Below, one piece after another: positions 22,901-35,100 of a stretch of DNA of 64,000 nt. The stretch spans positions 26,539,855 through 26,603,854 of the forward strand of contig NC_054867.1 in the NCBI RefSeq assembly GCF_018320785.1, in the 5' to 3' direction. The number at the start of each line of letters is the position of its first letter. Position 1 is the stretch's first letter. This DNA is from Cheilinus undulatus. Its lineage: Eukaryota > Chordata > Actinopteri > Labriformes > Labridae. The notes beneath the pieces were generated by a model. It did not search any database, was not told the DNA's origin, and saw only the letters and a list, made by a program, of their open reading frames with translations. Both the position numbers and the translations under genes were made by a program.

Positions 22901-25737
22901 CTGCCAGTGTCTGGTTGTCAAAGTCAGGCATGCTCATCCCTGTTAACACCATGCACACAAAATAATCCAACTTTAGAGGGAGTGGTTTCAGTTACAGCCA
23001 TCAGATGAGGTGAGTGAAAGATGATGTACCTGTGATACTGTCGACCAGGACCTGCCAACGAGGCAACTCCTGCTCTAACTGTCGGATCTCTTTTTTCTGG
23101 TGACGATCAGAAATCATCAACTCTGGAAAGTAAATGCAGAGAAGGGACATTTATCAAGCATTTATTTTACGCAGATAAAACGAATCCATTTCAAAATTTG
23201 GGAAATTAGTAACGGATTGGGTTTCTTTTTTTTTACATGTAATAATTAACAGGTGTACTTTTATTCCAATTTCTTACCATGTTCCAACACTTCATCTCTG
23301 CTCTCCCTGTGTGAAAAGAAACATAGCTTTAAAACTTCACAGACACAATGTAAGACGCTACATGAGAAGATGAAAAGTACTGCTCTAAAATAAGAGGCTG
23401 CCTTACTTCAGCTTAACATCATCAACCATCTGCTCAGCATCAGAGAAGTTGAGGACCTGGTCACCTTTAGGAAGTGGCTGGACTGCAAGACAATCAAATA
23501 GGAGTTAAAGATTACAGGCAGAACTGCTATTGTGTTGAATAAAACCTCCAAAAGAAAATTTTCATTGGCTTCAGTAAAATAAAATATTTTACCAAATGCA
23601 CTGAAGTCTTCTGTGAAAAAACATGTTAAGACAAATCAACTCACCACTCTGGTCATCCAGTAGGTAGTACTGCTTTAAAAGCTGCCAGTGCACCAGTAGA
23701 CTCTTGGGAGTGCGTGATGGGTGAAAGACACCAGGGTGTTTGCTCAGAAGCTCCTGAAACACATCCAGTTTGGGCTGACTGGTCTGTTTAAAAACAAACA
23801 TGGGACAAAAACCATCGCTTATTTTAAGAGACAACTTTTGTTACAACTGGAAATTGTTTCTTATGTAAAACTTTTCCTTACAGAACCAATCTTAGCCAGC
23901 AGGGCTTCCTCAGCTTGACTAAAAAGAGCTTTGCTTTGAATTGCAGCAATGGCCTCTGGGTGTAGCTGGCGCATAGCCTGCCATGCCAACCTGTACAGAG
24001 GAGATTACTTTGTTAAAAGTTGTATAGACAATGTAAAAACATAGTAAAGAAGGTAAACTTATTGTTAAGTGAGTTCTTACTTTGAGATAACAGGATCGTA
24101 GAGGAGAGCGTACCACCTCTCTTTGATTTCTCGCAATGTGAAACGACAGCTAAATTTGACCCCAAGGTGAACAGAGGTTAGGTCTGTGGTCTAGAGACAA
24201 ACAGAAATTCATTAAATCATAAAATCTCAAACAGTGCAATACAAAATACCATTCTTATTAACTCCTGAATGTTTCATCCATCTGGGCACTGATTTCAGCC
24301 ATTTACTACTACTCACCTGCAACACTGCATTTATCAGTAGCAGGTCATCAGTAGGTTTCCATCGTCCCAGGTCTTTGGTAATATGCAGAGGCTGCTTACT
24401 TTTCTTCACTCTTTTAGTGATGGGCGCAGGGTTGATTACCATTGCCAGAGGTGGTGTGAGAGCTGTCCCTGACTTTGTCACCTGATTGAATTGCATGAAA
24501 GTACAAAAAAGTCCAGACACATGTAAGCTTAGTATTTGATCCATGACATCTTCTGAGGACCATTTTATTTTCTGACTATGTTTACCTTTTTTTTCTCACT
24601 GGATGATGGTTCACTTCCTGAACAGCGGACAGGCTCTATGACAGGAGGGCCTTTGACTCGGCTGGATGACTTCACAAGACTGCTTTCAACCAACTCATCG
24701 TCAAACTTCTTTCTCTTTATTGACCTATTGGTTTTTTAAAGAAAAAATACATATTAAACATTCAGGGATATTCAAAAAAAGCTGATTTTGTTGCAATACT
24801 AACAACCACACATCTATAGATGAGGATGAAATAATCATCCCTCTATGAAATGTCATTTTTTAAAAGTATTTCCCCGTGCTGTTTAACAGGCAAAGAATTT
24901 CAGAGTCATTCACTAGTGTCTTGTGAATTGTTCTGGGGTCTTTAGACAAATCTCTTTTGTTTTGTTTTTTCCAGAGTCTTTGAAAATTTTCTCTTCCTAC
25001 CTCTGCCAGGCTTGTTCTGAACCATGTGGCTCTCTTCAAATTTTATGATGATACTTCTCACTTCAGTTCTTGAGACTTGAAAATGTTGTGATAACTTTGT
25101 ATACCCTTCTCCTGTTTTGTGAGTTATCAGAATCCTTTTTTTTTAAGCCTAAACTGATCATCTTTTTGCCATGATGCTTTCTCAACAGACAGCTTAAACC
25201 CTTACTTAAGTTTTTATACTGTGTGTAAATTGGAAGACAACCCTCCATTTTAACTTGATTTTACAAGCTTTGAGCATTATTAAGTCAAAGCACATCACTG
25301 CGCAACAGTGGTCTGTGCTATAGCTCAACAAAAAGTCAGTTCTCAAGGGGGCTAATAATTTCCACCCTGGTATTTTGGGGGTTTTGTGACAGAATATTGT
25401 TCCTTTGTGCAAAGTAAAAATAAACATCCAAAATAAAAGCAGAATGTCTGGAAAAGCTGTGTTAAACACCTTGCTCCCTTGAATAGCACTTGGGAAATAC
25501 TTTTTTTAAAATAAAAAATTCATAGAGGGCTTGAGATTTCGTCCTGCAGTGTCTTTACTGCAGTACAGGATTATAGTCAAACCTTGAGGAACTCCTGCGC
25601 TTGGGAACCACACTGCCAAACGCTTGGGTTGCTGTCCTCTTTACATCTTTTATTCCAAGTGACTCTTCATCCTCCGACCGACTCTGACCACCTGCTACTG
25701 CCATCGGTGTTCCAACAACAGGGTCACCAGCCTGCAT
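19919..25737 (-). CDS. mcrs1: Microspherule protein 1 (complete, 13 coding exons)
   Basis: Nuclear and nucleolar FHA-domain protein, known as a subunit of the NSL histone acetyltransferase and INO80 complexes and at mitotic spindle ends. Coding exons: 25583-25737, 24586-24724, 24317-24481, 24081-24190, 23882-23990, 23645-23783, 23407-23482, 23278-23306, 23030-23122, 22857-22939, 22670-22757, 20101-20228, 19919-20005. All borders are GT-AG and phases agree, giving 466 aa (human 462). Seen: SRSEDEES and VPKRRSSSR near residues 19-52, basic KRKKFDDELVESS, KRVKKSKQPL, GRWKPTDDLLLINAVLQ (137-153), a coiled-coil stretch EIRQLEQELPRW, and a C-terminal FHA domain from about residue 367 (ITLGRATKD, NNGDFFIANEGRRPIYIDG) ending AEAAKMTQQ. 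The ATG is the first codon of its exon; an in-frame TAA in the upstream exon supports it. Confidence 0.96.
20331..20888. mobile_element. Nonautonomous DNA transposon with 9-bp duplications
   Basis: 558 bp with ends TAACCTTGCAAAGCAGATGG and CCATCTGGCGTGCCAGGTTA, imperfect inverted repeats of about 25 bp that recur once more just inside (CAAATCCATCTTGC; GAGATGGATGTGTG). It is flanked by ATAATGACT at 20322-20330 and 20889-20897. Nine-base duplications suggest a Mutator-like element, or hAT if one base is shared by chance. Inside is ATGGCGGAAGACATTAG (20511) running to a GTAAGT donor at 20546. It lies in the 2.4-kb MCRS1 intron 12. A diverged relative is at 59740-60352. Confidence 0.75.
21300..21322. 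repeat. (GT)n microsatellite in MCRS1 intron
   Basis: Nine TG units, in the intron between coding exons 11 and 12 numbering from the ATG (20229-22669). Confidence 0.7.
21490..21960 (+). other. Open frame of unknown nature in MCRS1 intron
   Basis: A 154-codon frame (21495-21959) lies antisense within the largest MCRS1 intron. It begins MRICLGCTRACVHSH and contains Cys-rich CCGCTNSAKQRRTCQCHF. I recognise no domain. The preceding TAGGGCCTGTGTCCAC could be a transposon end, but I saw no matching right end. Probably chance or transposon-derived rather than a gene. Confidence 0.2.
24890..25500 (-). mobile_element. Tc1-like transposon fragment in MCRS1 intron
   Basis: In the intron between the first two coding exons (24725-25582) the minus strand reads GYTKLSQHFQVSRTEVRSII, then KFEESHMVQNKPGRGRKRKF, the paired helix-turn-helix and GRPR-like linker of a Tc1 transposase, from about 25105 down to 24985, and then breaks at a stop. 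The flank to about 25500 contains GGGGGCTAATAATTTCCACC, like fish Tc1 ends. The catalytic region is missing. Confidence 0.7.
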
Positions 25738-26424
25738 CTGTGCAGTCACAGAAAGAACCACATATTACAAAAGGAGTTTCGGAAATAGACTTCGACCTTT
25801 CTCAGTTTAAAAAAGGCTACAAGATGAAATTTATTTTCAAAGGTGTAAAACGGTCGTAAAATTCACAGCTCTTATGTTTGATCAGTTGTCTTATTTGGGT
25901 CCAAGTTAATTTGACATACACAGTAATAATATGGTGGTTACACAGATAACATCTCACCAATGAGTGACATCAATTTTTGATAAACATTAAATGAACACAT
26001 TACACATTTACGTTGGAAAACTATTAAAAACACGACATTTGCGGTAAAGATATAAATATATCTTTGTAGTTCATGAAAAGTATTTTAAGTCAACTCAATG
26101 TTAGACCTCCCTAAAATGACTTTGGTTTAGGGAGTGGACCTGCCAATCAACCAAGAGAGATGCCTTTGTTTACATCTCATGTTAGCCAACTGATTTTCTA
26201 TGCTGACGTCTGAATATGATATTAAATGTAAACTCAACAGCAATAACAGGTAGCACAGTAAACCAATACAACATTTCACTACTGTCTGATAAGTCAAATA
26301 ACATAATATGATCAAAATAACGCTAGTTTGGGCTGGCTACATAGCATTAGCCTACCTGCTACAACGGGCAACCGTTAGTTTATTAGCGAGCTAATACAAC
26401 ATGCTACGCCGTCCTTTAACTCAC

Positions 26425-26620
26425 CTTTTGTCGCTTTCTTTATTTCGTTTCGGTTTGCGAACCTTTACTTCGTAGCTTTTTGTCTTTTATTTCGCTTCGT
26501 TGGCTGGCTACATGGCTATATAGCTATATGGGTTTGATGTACGTCTATTAGCATTAGCAGCTATGCTAGCAGGTTTTCTCCTCCTTGCTAGGTTGTAACG
26601 CGGTCAGAAAAGCTTAACCG
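26425..26620 (-). promoter_or_regulatory. MCRS1 untranslated first exon and promoter region
   Basis: A donor, AAAAG|GTGAG, ends a candidate exon at 26425, and its acceptor CACAG lies immediately before the coding ATG at 25737. In the spliced message TAA precedes the ATG in frame by five codons. The 5' border and transcription start were not determined. Confidence 0.5.
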
Positions 26621-26639
26621 CGCTCTATCGCCACCATGT

Positions 26640-27060
26640 GGACTGGAGTGCAGGATAAAGATCCTAGTGTTAAGAAATTACCTTGCTGTCTTAACAACCC
26701 CGAAACCTTTTTTTTCTTCTTTTTTTTTTTTGTTTTTTTTGTTTTTTTTTGAAAAAAATCTGTTGAAATCTTCTGTTAGAAGTTCTGAATTTACTGAGAG
26801 TATTCATTACCAAAATCCCAAAACTAACCAAAAAATCTGGGAAAATTATTCAACACATTTCAAACTAAGTATAACATAAAAAGTACACCCAAACGTCTTC
26901 AAATATGTCCCAGTGCCTCAGTGAAGCTTTATCAAGCATAAACATTTCAATAAGAATGTCCCAAAAATTTCATTAAAGTTCCTGTACATGTTTTTTTACC
27001 ATTGCAATAACCTCGAAAAGTACAATCTTTTGAGCTTTTACATTTTGAACAACTTTAAAA
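26640..27060. other. Intergenic, T-rich, no recognised gene
   Basis: Between the MCRS1 promoter and a LINE fragment. Contains long T runs at 26707-26750; no gene signal seen. Confidence 0.5.
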
Positions 27061-27061
27061 T

Positions 27062-27350
27062 TGCCTGATATATTAAAGTGCTATATGGGCTAGCACTGCC
27101 TCCACTAAATGATTACATCAAACAGAAAACAATCAGTGACTCCTCAATCAGACTGACAAGAGCCACTGTTCGAGGTGGCTGCGAGATACCCCTTAGACAT
27201 TACACCTTTGGGAAAAATGTTGTATCATTCAAGAGGAGCACACTGTGGAGCAGTTTACCACTCTCAGTCAGGGAATGATCCAGCTTTGCAAGTTTCAAGG
27301 GTCATCTGAAAGTGTGGCTGGGGGCCAACCAGAATTGTTACCATGTTTAA
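27062..27350 (+). repeat. Non-LTR retrotransposon ORF2 C-terminal fragment
   Basis: Frame 1 reads YGLALPPLNDYIKQ, RLTRATVRGGCEIPLRHYTF, STLWSSLPLSVRE, stop, then (with the stop ignored) SFASFKGHLKVWLGANQ. The order LW-x-SLP-x-x-(I/V)R, FK-x-x-LK-x-WL matches the C-terminus of many fish LINE reverse transcriptases. Family not determined. Confidence 0.65.
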
Positions 27351-29126
27351 CCATTTCATTATCTCTGTGTGTACATACTTACATACAACCATGTATGCAT
27401 CTTCTGTGTGACGTTACATACATAGATACGTATTTATGCTGTCTCTGTGCAATTGTACGTGCATAAACATGTCTGTATATGCAAATTCTGTGCATTAGGG
27501 CTATGTACAATCATATAAGCACTTAAAAAAAACAGGCCAGGGGCAAATGTGCAATTTCCTTAAGCACATTTATAATCATGTGCAACATATCAGCACTTTA
27601 CCACATGCCTTACATACATTAACATCTTATACAATTTACTGCAATGGTCACTTCATTCCTGGGCAGTGAAGTCATATAGCCACCCTCTGTATTGTTATAT
27701 TTGGGTATCTGTGTAATAGTGGACTGTTGATTTTGTTTGGCCTCCATGTGTTGAGTAATTCTACGTATATTTTTATGTCATTATGTACATGCTTGATGTA
27801 CATTTTTATATGTATACCATCAACCTGCCAGGCACTACAGATAGAAATAAGCCTATGGCTACAATCTGGCACATTTACATGTCCATGTTCATTAATTTGC
27901 ACTGTCCCCTACAATTAATTAATAAAATACATCTTTGAGTTAATGGAAAATTGGGAAATAGTGGGCATCATAGTAATACATAAGAAACTAGACATTAGTG
28001 ATGTAAACTGGATTGTCCCTGAACATGCTAAAGACAATTGACAAAAATGCAAGAAAAGGTATCACTTGAAACATTTTAATGACATTTACAGTAACTGTTT
28101 TAAAATGTGTTAAATTATAATAAATACAAAACTCAGATACTAAAGCGTTTTACATTTGTAACTCCATAATACACCACTGTAGCAGGTTAAGATGTGTAAA
28201 AATGATACACTTGCATTGTGCTGCACATTTGAATTGTTGCATAAGCTTAAATTTTTTTAGACAATTCAGACAGATTGGAATACTATATGCCTTCACACAC
28301 AGGAATAATTTCAACAGCTGCCTTTTTTTTAAAGAAACACATCAGTAAACATTTTCACCATAAGCACCTCAAATAATGCTCATTGATTAATAAATTCAAC
28401 AGTACAAAAATCTCTGACAGTGGCTCAGTATGAGCTGGAGATATTACAAACTGTGTGCCCGTGTTTCCGTCTAAGACTCTCCTAATACTGTGACTTATTT
28501 ACTCTGAAATAAATGTCATGTGCGTCTTAGCACACCGAGAGAACATATACAGAAATGGTCTCGAAATGAAATATTCACATGTTAAGGACACACAGGAAAT
28601 TGCTGATACAGCTGAGTTTAGAGTGCAGAAGATCACAGTTCCTAATCTGATTTACATCAAATGAGGGGGGTTACCAGATTCAGAAAACATGAGCTTCAAA
28701 CATGCTTACAAATATCGTGAAATTCAACATTTCAAGAGTAAAATTAGAGTCTGAGATTGTCTGTCGATGTGGGATTTTACTGGTTTGCTCCAGACTTCTA
28801 GTGCAAGTTAGTACCTGATGGTAATTTCATTAAAATAAAAACAGGATTAATTTGGAGTTTCACCGCTCCAAGTAGATAACCTCTGAACTAAGTTGTCATG
28901 GCTTCTCTCGTTGCTCATTATTCCTCCATTTATCAGCCTTAGCATGGTGGTTAACAGGTACAGAAGTTTTTGGCCCTCCACAGTGTGAAAGGTTGAAGTT
29001 CTGCTCTTTAACATGATCCACTGCCAGCAAAAAAAGCTTCAATGTTCCTGTGATGACTCTGCCTGCTGGTGCTCTCTGCTGCAGAGAGGCTCACGTTCTC
29101 GTAACACATCGTCCTGGGAGAATGGG
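27351..29126. other. CYP27B1 3' flank, no recognised gene
   Basis: Contains the likely CYP27B1 3' untranslated region at its right side and A+T-rich sequence with many ACAT motifs, perhaps the remaining LINE tail. No AATAAA could be chosen with confidence. Confidence 0.4.
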
Positions 29127-32100
29127 TCATCGTTCAATAAACTGGAGGCTGATGACATTTTCAGGAACTAAAAGCGTTCGTGTCATGGGCTTCACGGAAA
29201 TCCCTTCAGGGTCCGGCTTCACATCGAACTCTAAGAGGATCTGATGTGACCAGAAACAAAGAAAACATGTTAACACTGCAGGGAAATGGGACAAAATAAA
29301 GTGTTCATCTGGTGCTAAGTGCTGAGTAAGTGACTCTTTACCGAAATCCCTGGATTAAATAATCAAATTAATTCCTTTGGAACAGGATTTGCACAACTGC
29401 TTAAATAAATCCCCCCTTTTTTAGTTTCTGTCATTATCCCAGGAAGAAGTTAAGAAAGAGGATTTGTGGGAAATGCTGACAAACTGGATTTGATGGTAAA
29501 AAATCAAAACAATGTGTTACATAATTCAGATAATAAGTTTACATTGTGTTTATAGTTCTTTTGTCCACCAAATCTGCTGACTCAGCAGGGAATACAAACA
29601 GATTTTGTTCTCGATATTTTTAAAAAGCAGTCACTCACCCTGGCCATTAACAGATCTATATATGTGTAAAGGGATTAAAAGAAACAAATCGAGTCCAGCT
29701 AACTCACCCTGGCAAGAGCGAGGTAGAGCTCCAGCTCAGCAATTCTTCGACCTATGCAGCTGCGTTTTCCCACACCAAACGGCACAGAGGCATACGGGTG
29801 ATGGGATTGGTCCTTGCTCAACCATCGATGAGGCTGGAATTCATCTGGATTTGGAAACACTGCAGGGTCCCGTGATGTGGCGTAGTGGCACAGGGTGATC
29901 AGAGTCTGCACAGAGATTTAAACTATCATACAAAGTGTGTGATGCATTTCAAAGAGGTAAATAAACCCTTATCACAACCTTATTATCTACAAGCCTAACC
30001 CTATTAACTATTAGCAAAGTAATACGCTCCCTTTATCTAACTTGACCCTCTAGGACAGCTAGTTACAGTCAACCAGTTTCAACCAGTTTGGTCCAACAGA
30101 GTACTCTTACAAGACAAAAGGCATCTTATGGGTGCTGTTACATTGCTGTGATTATCTCTGACTGAATGACAGCAATGCTGATTTGAGCCCCCTCATATGA
30201 TATTGCTTAATCATGAGCCATCTCAAACTGTCCTAATTCCATTAAAATGCTTACATTTTTAGGTATTTGGTATCCTCCAACCTCGATGTCTCTCTCTGTG
30301 ATGACTCTTGCATTGGCAGGAATGACAGGGTACAACCTGAAAAACAAAAAGTTGAACAAAGCGAGAAAATTATAACCTGCAATTGAAAGATTTAAAGAAG
30401 TCATCATACACTGTATTAAGTTCAGTACCTGAGCACTTCTTTTACTGTGGCCTTCAGGAGCGGCATGCGAGCCACATCAGCCGCTACTGGTAATTTTTTA
30501 TCTCCCAGCCTGCTCAGCACCTCGTCCCGCAGCGAGGCCTGCAGCTTGGGGTGACGTGACAGCTCGTACAATGACCAGGACATTGTACTGGATATCTGAA
30601 AGGGCAAATGAAAACGTAAATATACACATAAATGTTCATCAATCTGTAGGACTGACATCTGATTCCAACAAAGAAGGGGGTAGAGCAATCAAATCCGTAC
30701 CGTGTCAACCCCTGCGAGAAGCAGCTCTGTAACGTTGCTGTAGACAGTCTTCATAGGCAGCCCAGTTTGAGATAAGAAGTAGGTGAGATAACGGCCTTCC
30801 ACCTTCTCCCCACGGGCGACCTTCTCTGCTTCAGCTGTCAGACGCTGGTTGATGTGACCTTTCGCTGGAGGGACACAGATTATAGTTAGGGTATAGAACA
30901 TTGATGCTTATACACAATCCTGAGCTTTGACTTTTCACTGGTTTGACATCAAATGATCCTTCTTATTATGCTTCAAATCATGCCTCCTGTCCTGATGATA
31001 GGAAACCAGACCTTCTTACATGATTGTGATCCTCAAGACTTTATTTGGGGGTCAAAAACTTGACTTTTAGGCTGATTTTAACCTCAGTTTAATCATCATG
31101 ACTTATTGATGTTGTAGTGCGTGAGGGTTAAAGACTTTAATCTCCTGCTTCCTATTCCAGTCTGTACCAGCATGATTATTTTAAACATGTTCGATACTGA
31201 CATCTCAGATCAGGATAAGTCTGAATGTACCCACAGAGTGGGGGGGGGTGTTAAACCAGTGATAAGTGGAAACCAGAGGAAGCCCATGAAAATTGAGGAG
31301 GAGCTGATTAGAAATAATTACATGAAGTATGGATGGCATGCAGTATGTTCAATTTCTATGTATGTTATGGTTCCAAACTAAAATTAAGCGCTAGCTTGTG
31401 TACACTATCCAATATCCAGCTTGAGTCCAGAATGATGCTTCATCATAAAATCAGCCAAAGCCACATCTTTCAATTTCCGTTCATAGATTTATGATATCCT
31501 TCTTTAGTATCCCTGTTTTTTCCTGTTCAAAACATGTTTTTGTTAAATACATTGATTAACAAAAGTAAAACAATGCACCAAGAAGGCACTGTCTTTCTGC
31601 TATTGTCAGCTCTAGGCTCAGAAGTTTCATGAATTGTGACCTACCAAAGTCAAACATGTAGTCCCAGCACTGACAGAAGATGTTCCAGGGTTTAGGAAAC
31701 AGCTGGTGCAGCCAGCTGGGCATAGCCATGGTGAGAAGTGTCATCACAAACATGGTGTTGATTGACTGGATGAAACGCTCTGTCTCTTCTGGGACGACCT
31801 CATCCAGGCAGCCGATTCTGGATTCAAACAATACTGAGGAAATACCTGTCAGAATGAAAAGAAATGAGTAGGTGAGGAACTCATGGGAAATGGTTGATCC
31901 AAAAACACATAAGGACGGTTTCAATATACATTAAAATACTTTTTAACCAGAAGATATTAGATAACTAGAAACAAAAGAAAACAAAAATACATTCAACTGT
32001 TTTACAATGTGACCTCATGCATTTGATATAAATACATAAACAATATTGCATGCACATACTACACATTACATAACCTGGCCTCTATTTGCATGATACAGTC

Positions 32101-35100
32101 TTTTTTTTAATGATATGTTTGGCTGACTGCATATAATGGCAATACATATGTCACAGTCTGCAATCATAGGCCAGCCAGCCTCAACTCAACAATACAATCC
32201 TTTTAACAGTGGTAGAGTTACTGTTTAAAACCATGTATGTGACCACACAGTCACTGGATTGAAACTGTGTTTAGTCTGGGGAAATATAAAAGAGGAAAAA
32301 GAATGAATGAAGCTTTCTCTCTCTTCCTGCAAGAGTAACTGTGGAAATGTTGTTACATTAGTATTTTGCTTTTGATGATGATTTGAAACAGTTTTGTAGT
32401 AACCACAAGACAGATGCTATGATACAAAGCAAACTAAGGTTTTATTGATTCTTGCAACACTAGGGAAGATTAAACTCAATCATTAAGGAAAGTAAGGTAC
32501 ATTTTACACGATATTTCCCTGCTAAAATAGATTGTCGGAATCTTAATTGTAACTTAAGTTATTCATATCTTAACTAGATGTTGTTTAACAGTTTAAGCCA
32601 ACTTTCATCAGCTCCTTGGGTAAGAGATTTAACTCCAGTGTGCTCCCACTGCTCCATTGCTATGGATGTGTATGAAGTGGATTAGGGAATACAGATGGTC
32701 AATCCTCCATAGCAACCTCTGTTGTCAGTGGGAGTGTAACAGTACAGAAAAATTTCAGTTCAGTATGAACCTCGGTTTTGAAGTCATGGTTCGGTATGTT
32801 TTCAGGTAGGTTATTAAAGCGAATAAATAACAGATTTTTTTTTCTTTTTTTTTTACATGTATTAAAATAAATAGGCTGAAAAAATAATATTTAAATGATT
32901 AATAATGCTGCAACCACCTTCCAAAAGGTCTTAAATAAATAAAAATATTAATAAATAAATACATTTTTAAATTACTAGGTTATTTGAATTGATATATTGA
33001 CATATTTATACCCATTCTTTAAACACTAAAATTTCCCAGCCAACTGGACCACATCATCATACAACCGTATGTTAGCTTGTTAAGTATGCTAATTAGTGTC
33101 TATCGATTTCAATACGGACTTCAGCACTGGATTACTTTTTTAACCAATGGGACCTACTACTAGATTTGGAAGAACTCACAGACCATCTTGGCGGATAAAG
33201 AGGTTGGAGCTGTGTGAAAGCTGAGGATAACTTCACCTATGACGCAGCTGCAGACGTGATGGAGTCCCCTCTCCCCCTCCTACTCTGCTGACAGTTGAAG
33301 TTACACGTTTAGAATTAATTTGATTCACAAAACCAGAGCACCATTGTTATCATAAAAAGATCTTAAATCATGGGATGACGCTGCCAGTGACACACCTGCT
33401 GAATAATGTCAGGGCTACTGTTGTTGTCTTTGTCCGCTGTTGCATTTTACTGGGAAACAAAGTGTTCCTAAACAGGACACTTTTATGTGTGAATATTCAG
33501 GCTGTTGCTGTTGTTGTGGTTGTGTGGTTGCCAGGACAGTGTGACAGTGAGTTGCACTCTGGTTTTCCATCTGTGTATGGCTTTGATCCACATGTATCCG
33601 TTCGGTACATGTCTGTACCGAACCGAGAGGCCCGTACTGAATCAGTGCGGTACAAATACACGTACCTTTACACCCCTAGTCGTCAGTGTATGAATGTGGA
33701 GTAAAAAGGCAGGTGTGTAAAAACACACAAGTAGTCAGACAACTACAAAAGCACTATAAAAGCTCAAGTCCATTTACCATTTGTGCTAACTCTTAACTAT
33801 ATATTCTCCAATGTTAGCTAATAACTTCAACTTAGCTAATACCCATGGCTGAGTATCAGTTGTTTTACTCACCTTAAGCTAACTAGTACAACATAAAAAT
33901 CTTTAAGCAAACTATTAAATGTCTAACGCAAGCTAAAATGTTCAGCTTAGCCACTACATTTGGCTGAATTTCAGTTGTTCTACACAAATTTAGCTAACTA
34001 TTATAACATATAAATCTTATCATTTAATCTCTAATGCTAGCTTACAATTTCAATTTAGCCACTACTTTTGGCTGAATACCACTTGTTTTACTTGAATTGA
34101 GCTAATTATAACAACATGTAAATCTTTAAGCTAATTAGTTAATTTAGTGCTCGCTAACAATTTCAACTTAGCAACTACTTCTGGCTGAATACCAGCTGTG
34201 TTACCTGAATACGGCTAACTATTACAACACATACATCTTTTAGCTAACTATTGATTTTATAATGCTAGTAAACAATACCAACTTAGGCTTCACTTTTAGT
34301 TAACTGTTTCAAGTGTTTTATCAGAACTTTTGGTAAACCTTTTAATTTATTAATCCATGATGCAAATATAACAATGTAATCTCCTTATATGATAGCTATA
34401 ACCACACATTTTTATCTATTCATGAATGGCCAAACTGTTAATACTGTTAGCTTTTTCTTTTCTATCAAACATTGTTAACATCTATCAATTTTCTAGATTT
34501 GATCATCATTTCTGGCCAAGTTTTAACTACAGTTGTTATAGTTGTTCATTATCTATTTGTTATTAGCTTTACTAGCAAGAAATATCTTCATCCAGAAACA
34601 TTATGAGTGAAGTTTGTATATGCTTGTGCTAACAATGGAAAGGTGAGATAAGGGTTATTTTTACATATGATGGATATATATTTGGGCATGTCAGGCTCTG
34701 ACAGGCATGTTTTGTTTAAAATGTCACTGTTATCACATCGCGTTACTTCCTTCATGTGGCTGGCTCTAATTACAAGTGTTTACATGGTGTGATACATGTA
34801 TGTAATGATGCATGACATGGCTGCTCCTCTGACTGCTCATGAAATCCTACCCTCCAGGCCAAAGCGGTAGAACTCGCTGGCGATGTCAGTGACGAGGCCT
34901 TGAGAAGTCCTGCGAAGCCTCAGTTTGCCAATGAGGTCACTGACCACGCTGTTCAGGGTCTGATCATACGCTTCGACCGCCTTCGGCCGCAGCATGTGCT
35001 TCCCCAAGAGACTTCTCACCGCCTGCCACTCCTGCCCCTCACTACAGCACGCAGAAGAGAAAAAGGGAAACATACGTGTGAGAGTGATTTCAGCTACAAC

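Noticed and set aside
33375-33704. 109-codon frame similar to the minus frame at 45866-46201
   Set aside because: Similarity comes from two copies of the same hAT element; no transposase motif, and the frames are not of a conserved protein type.
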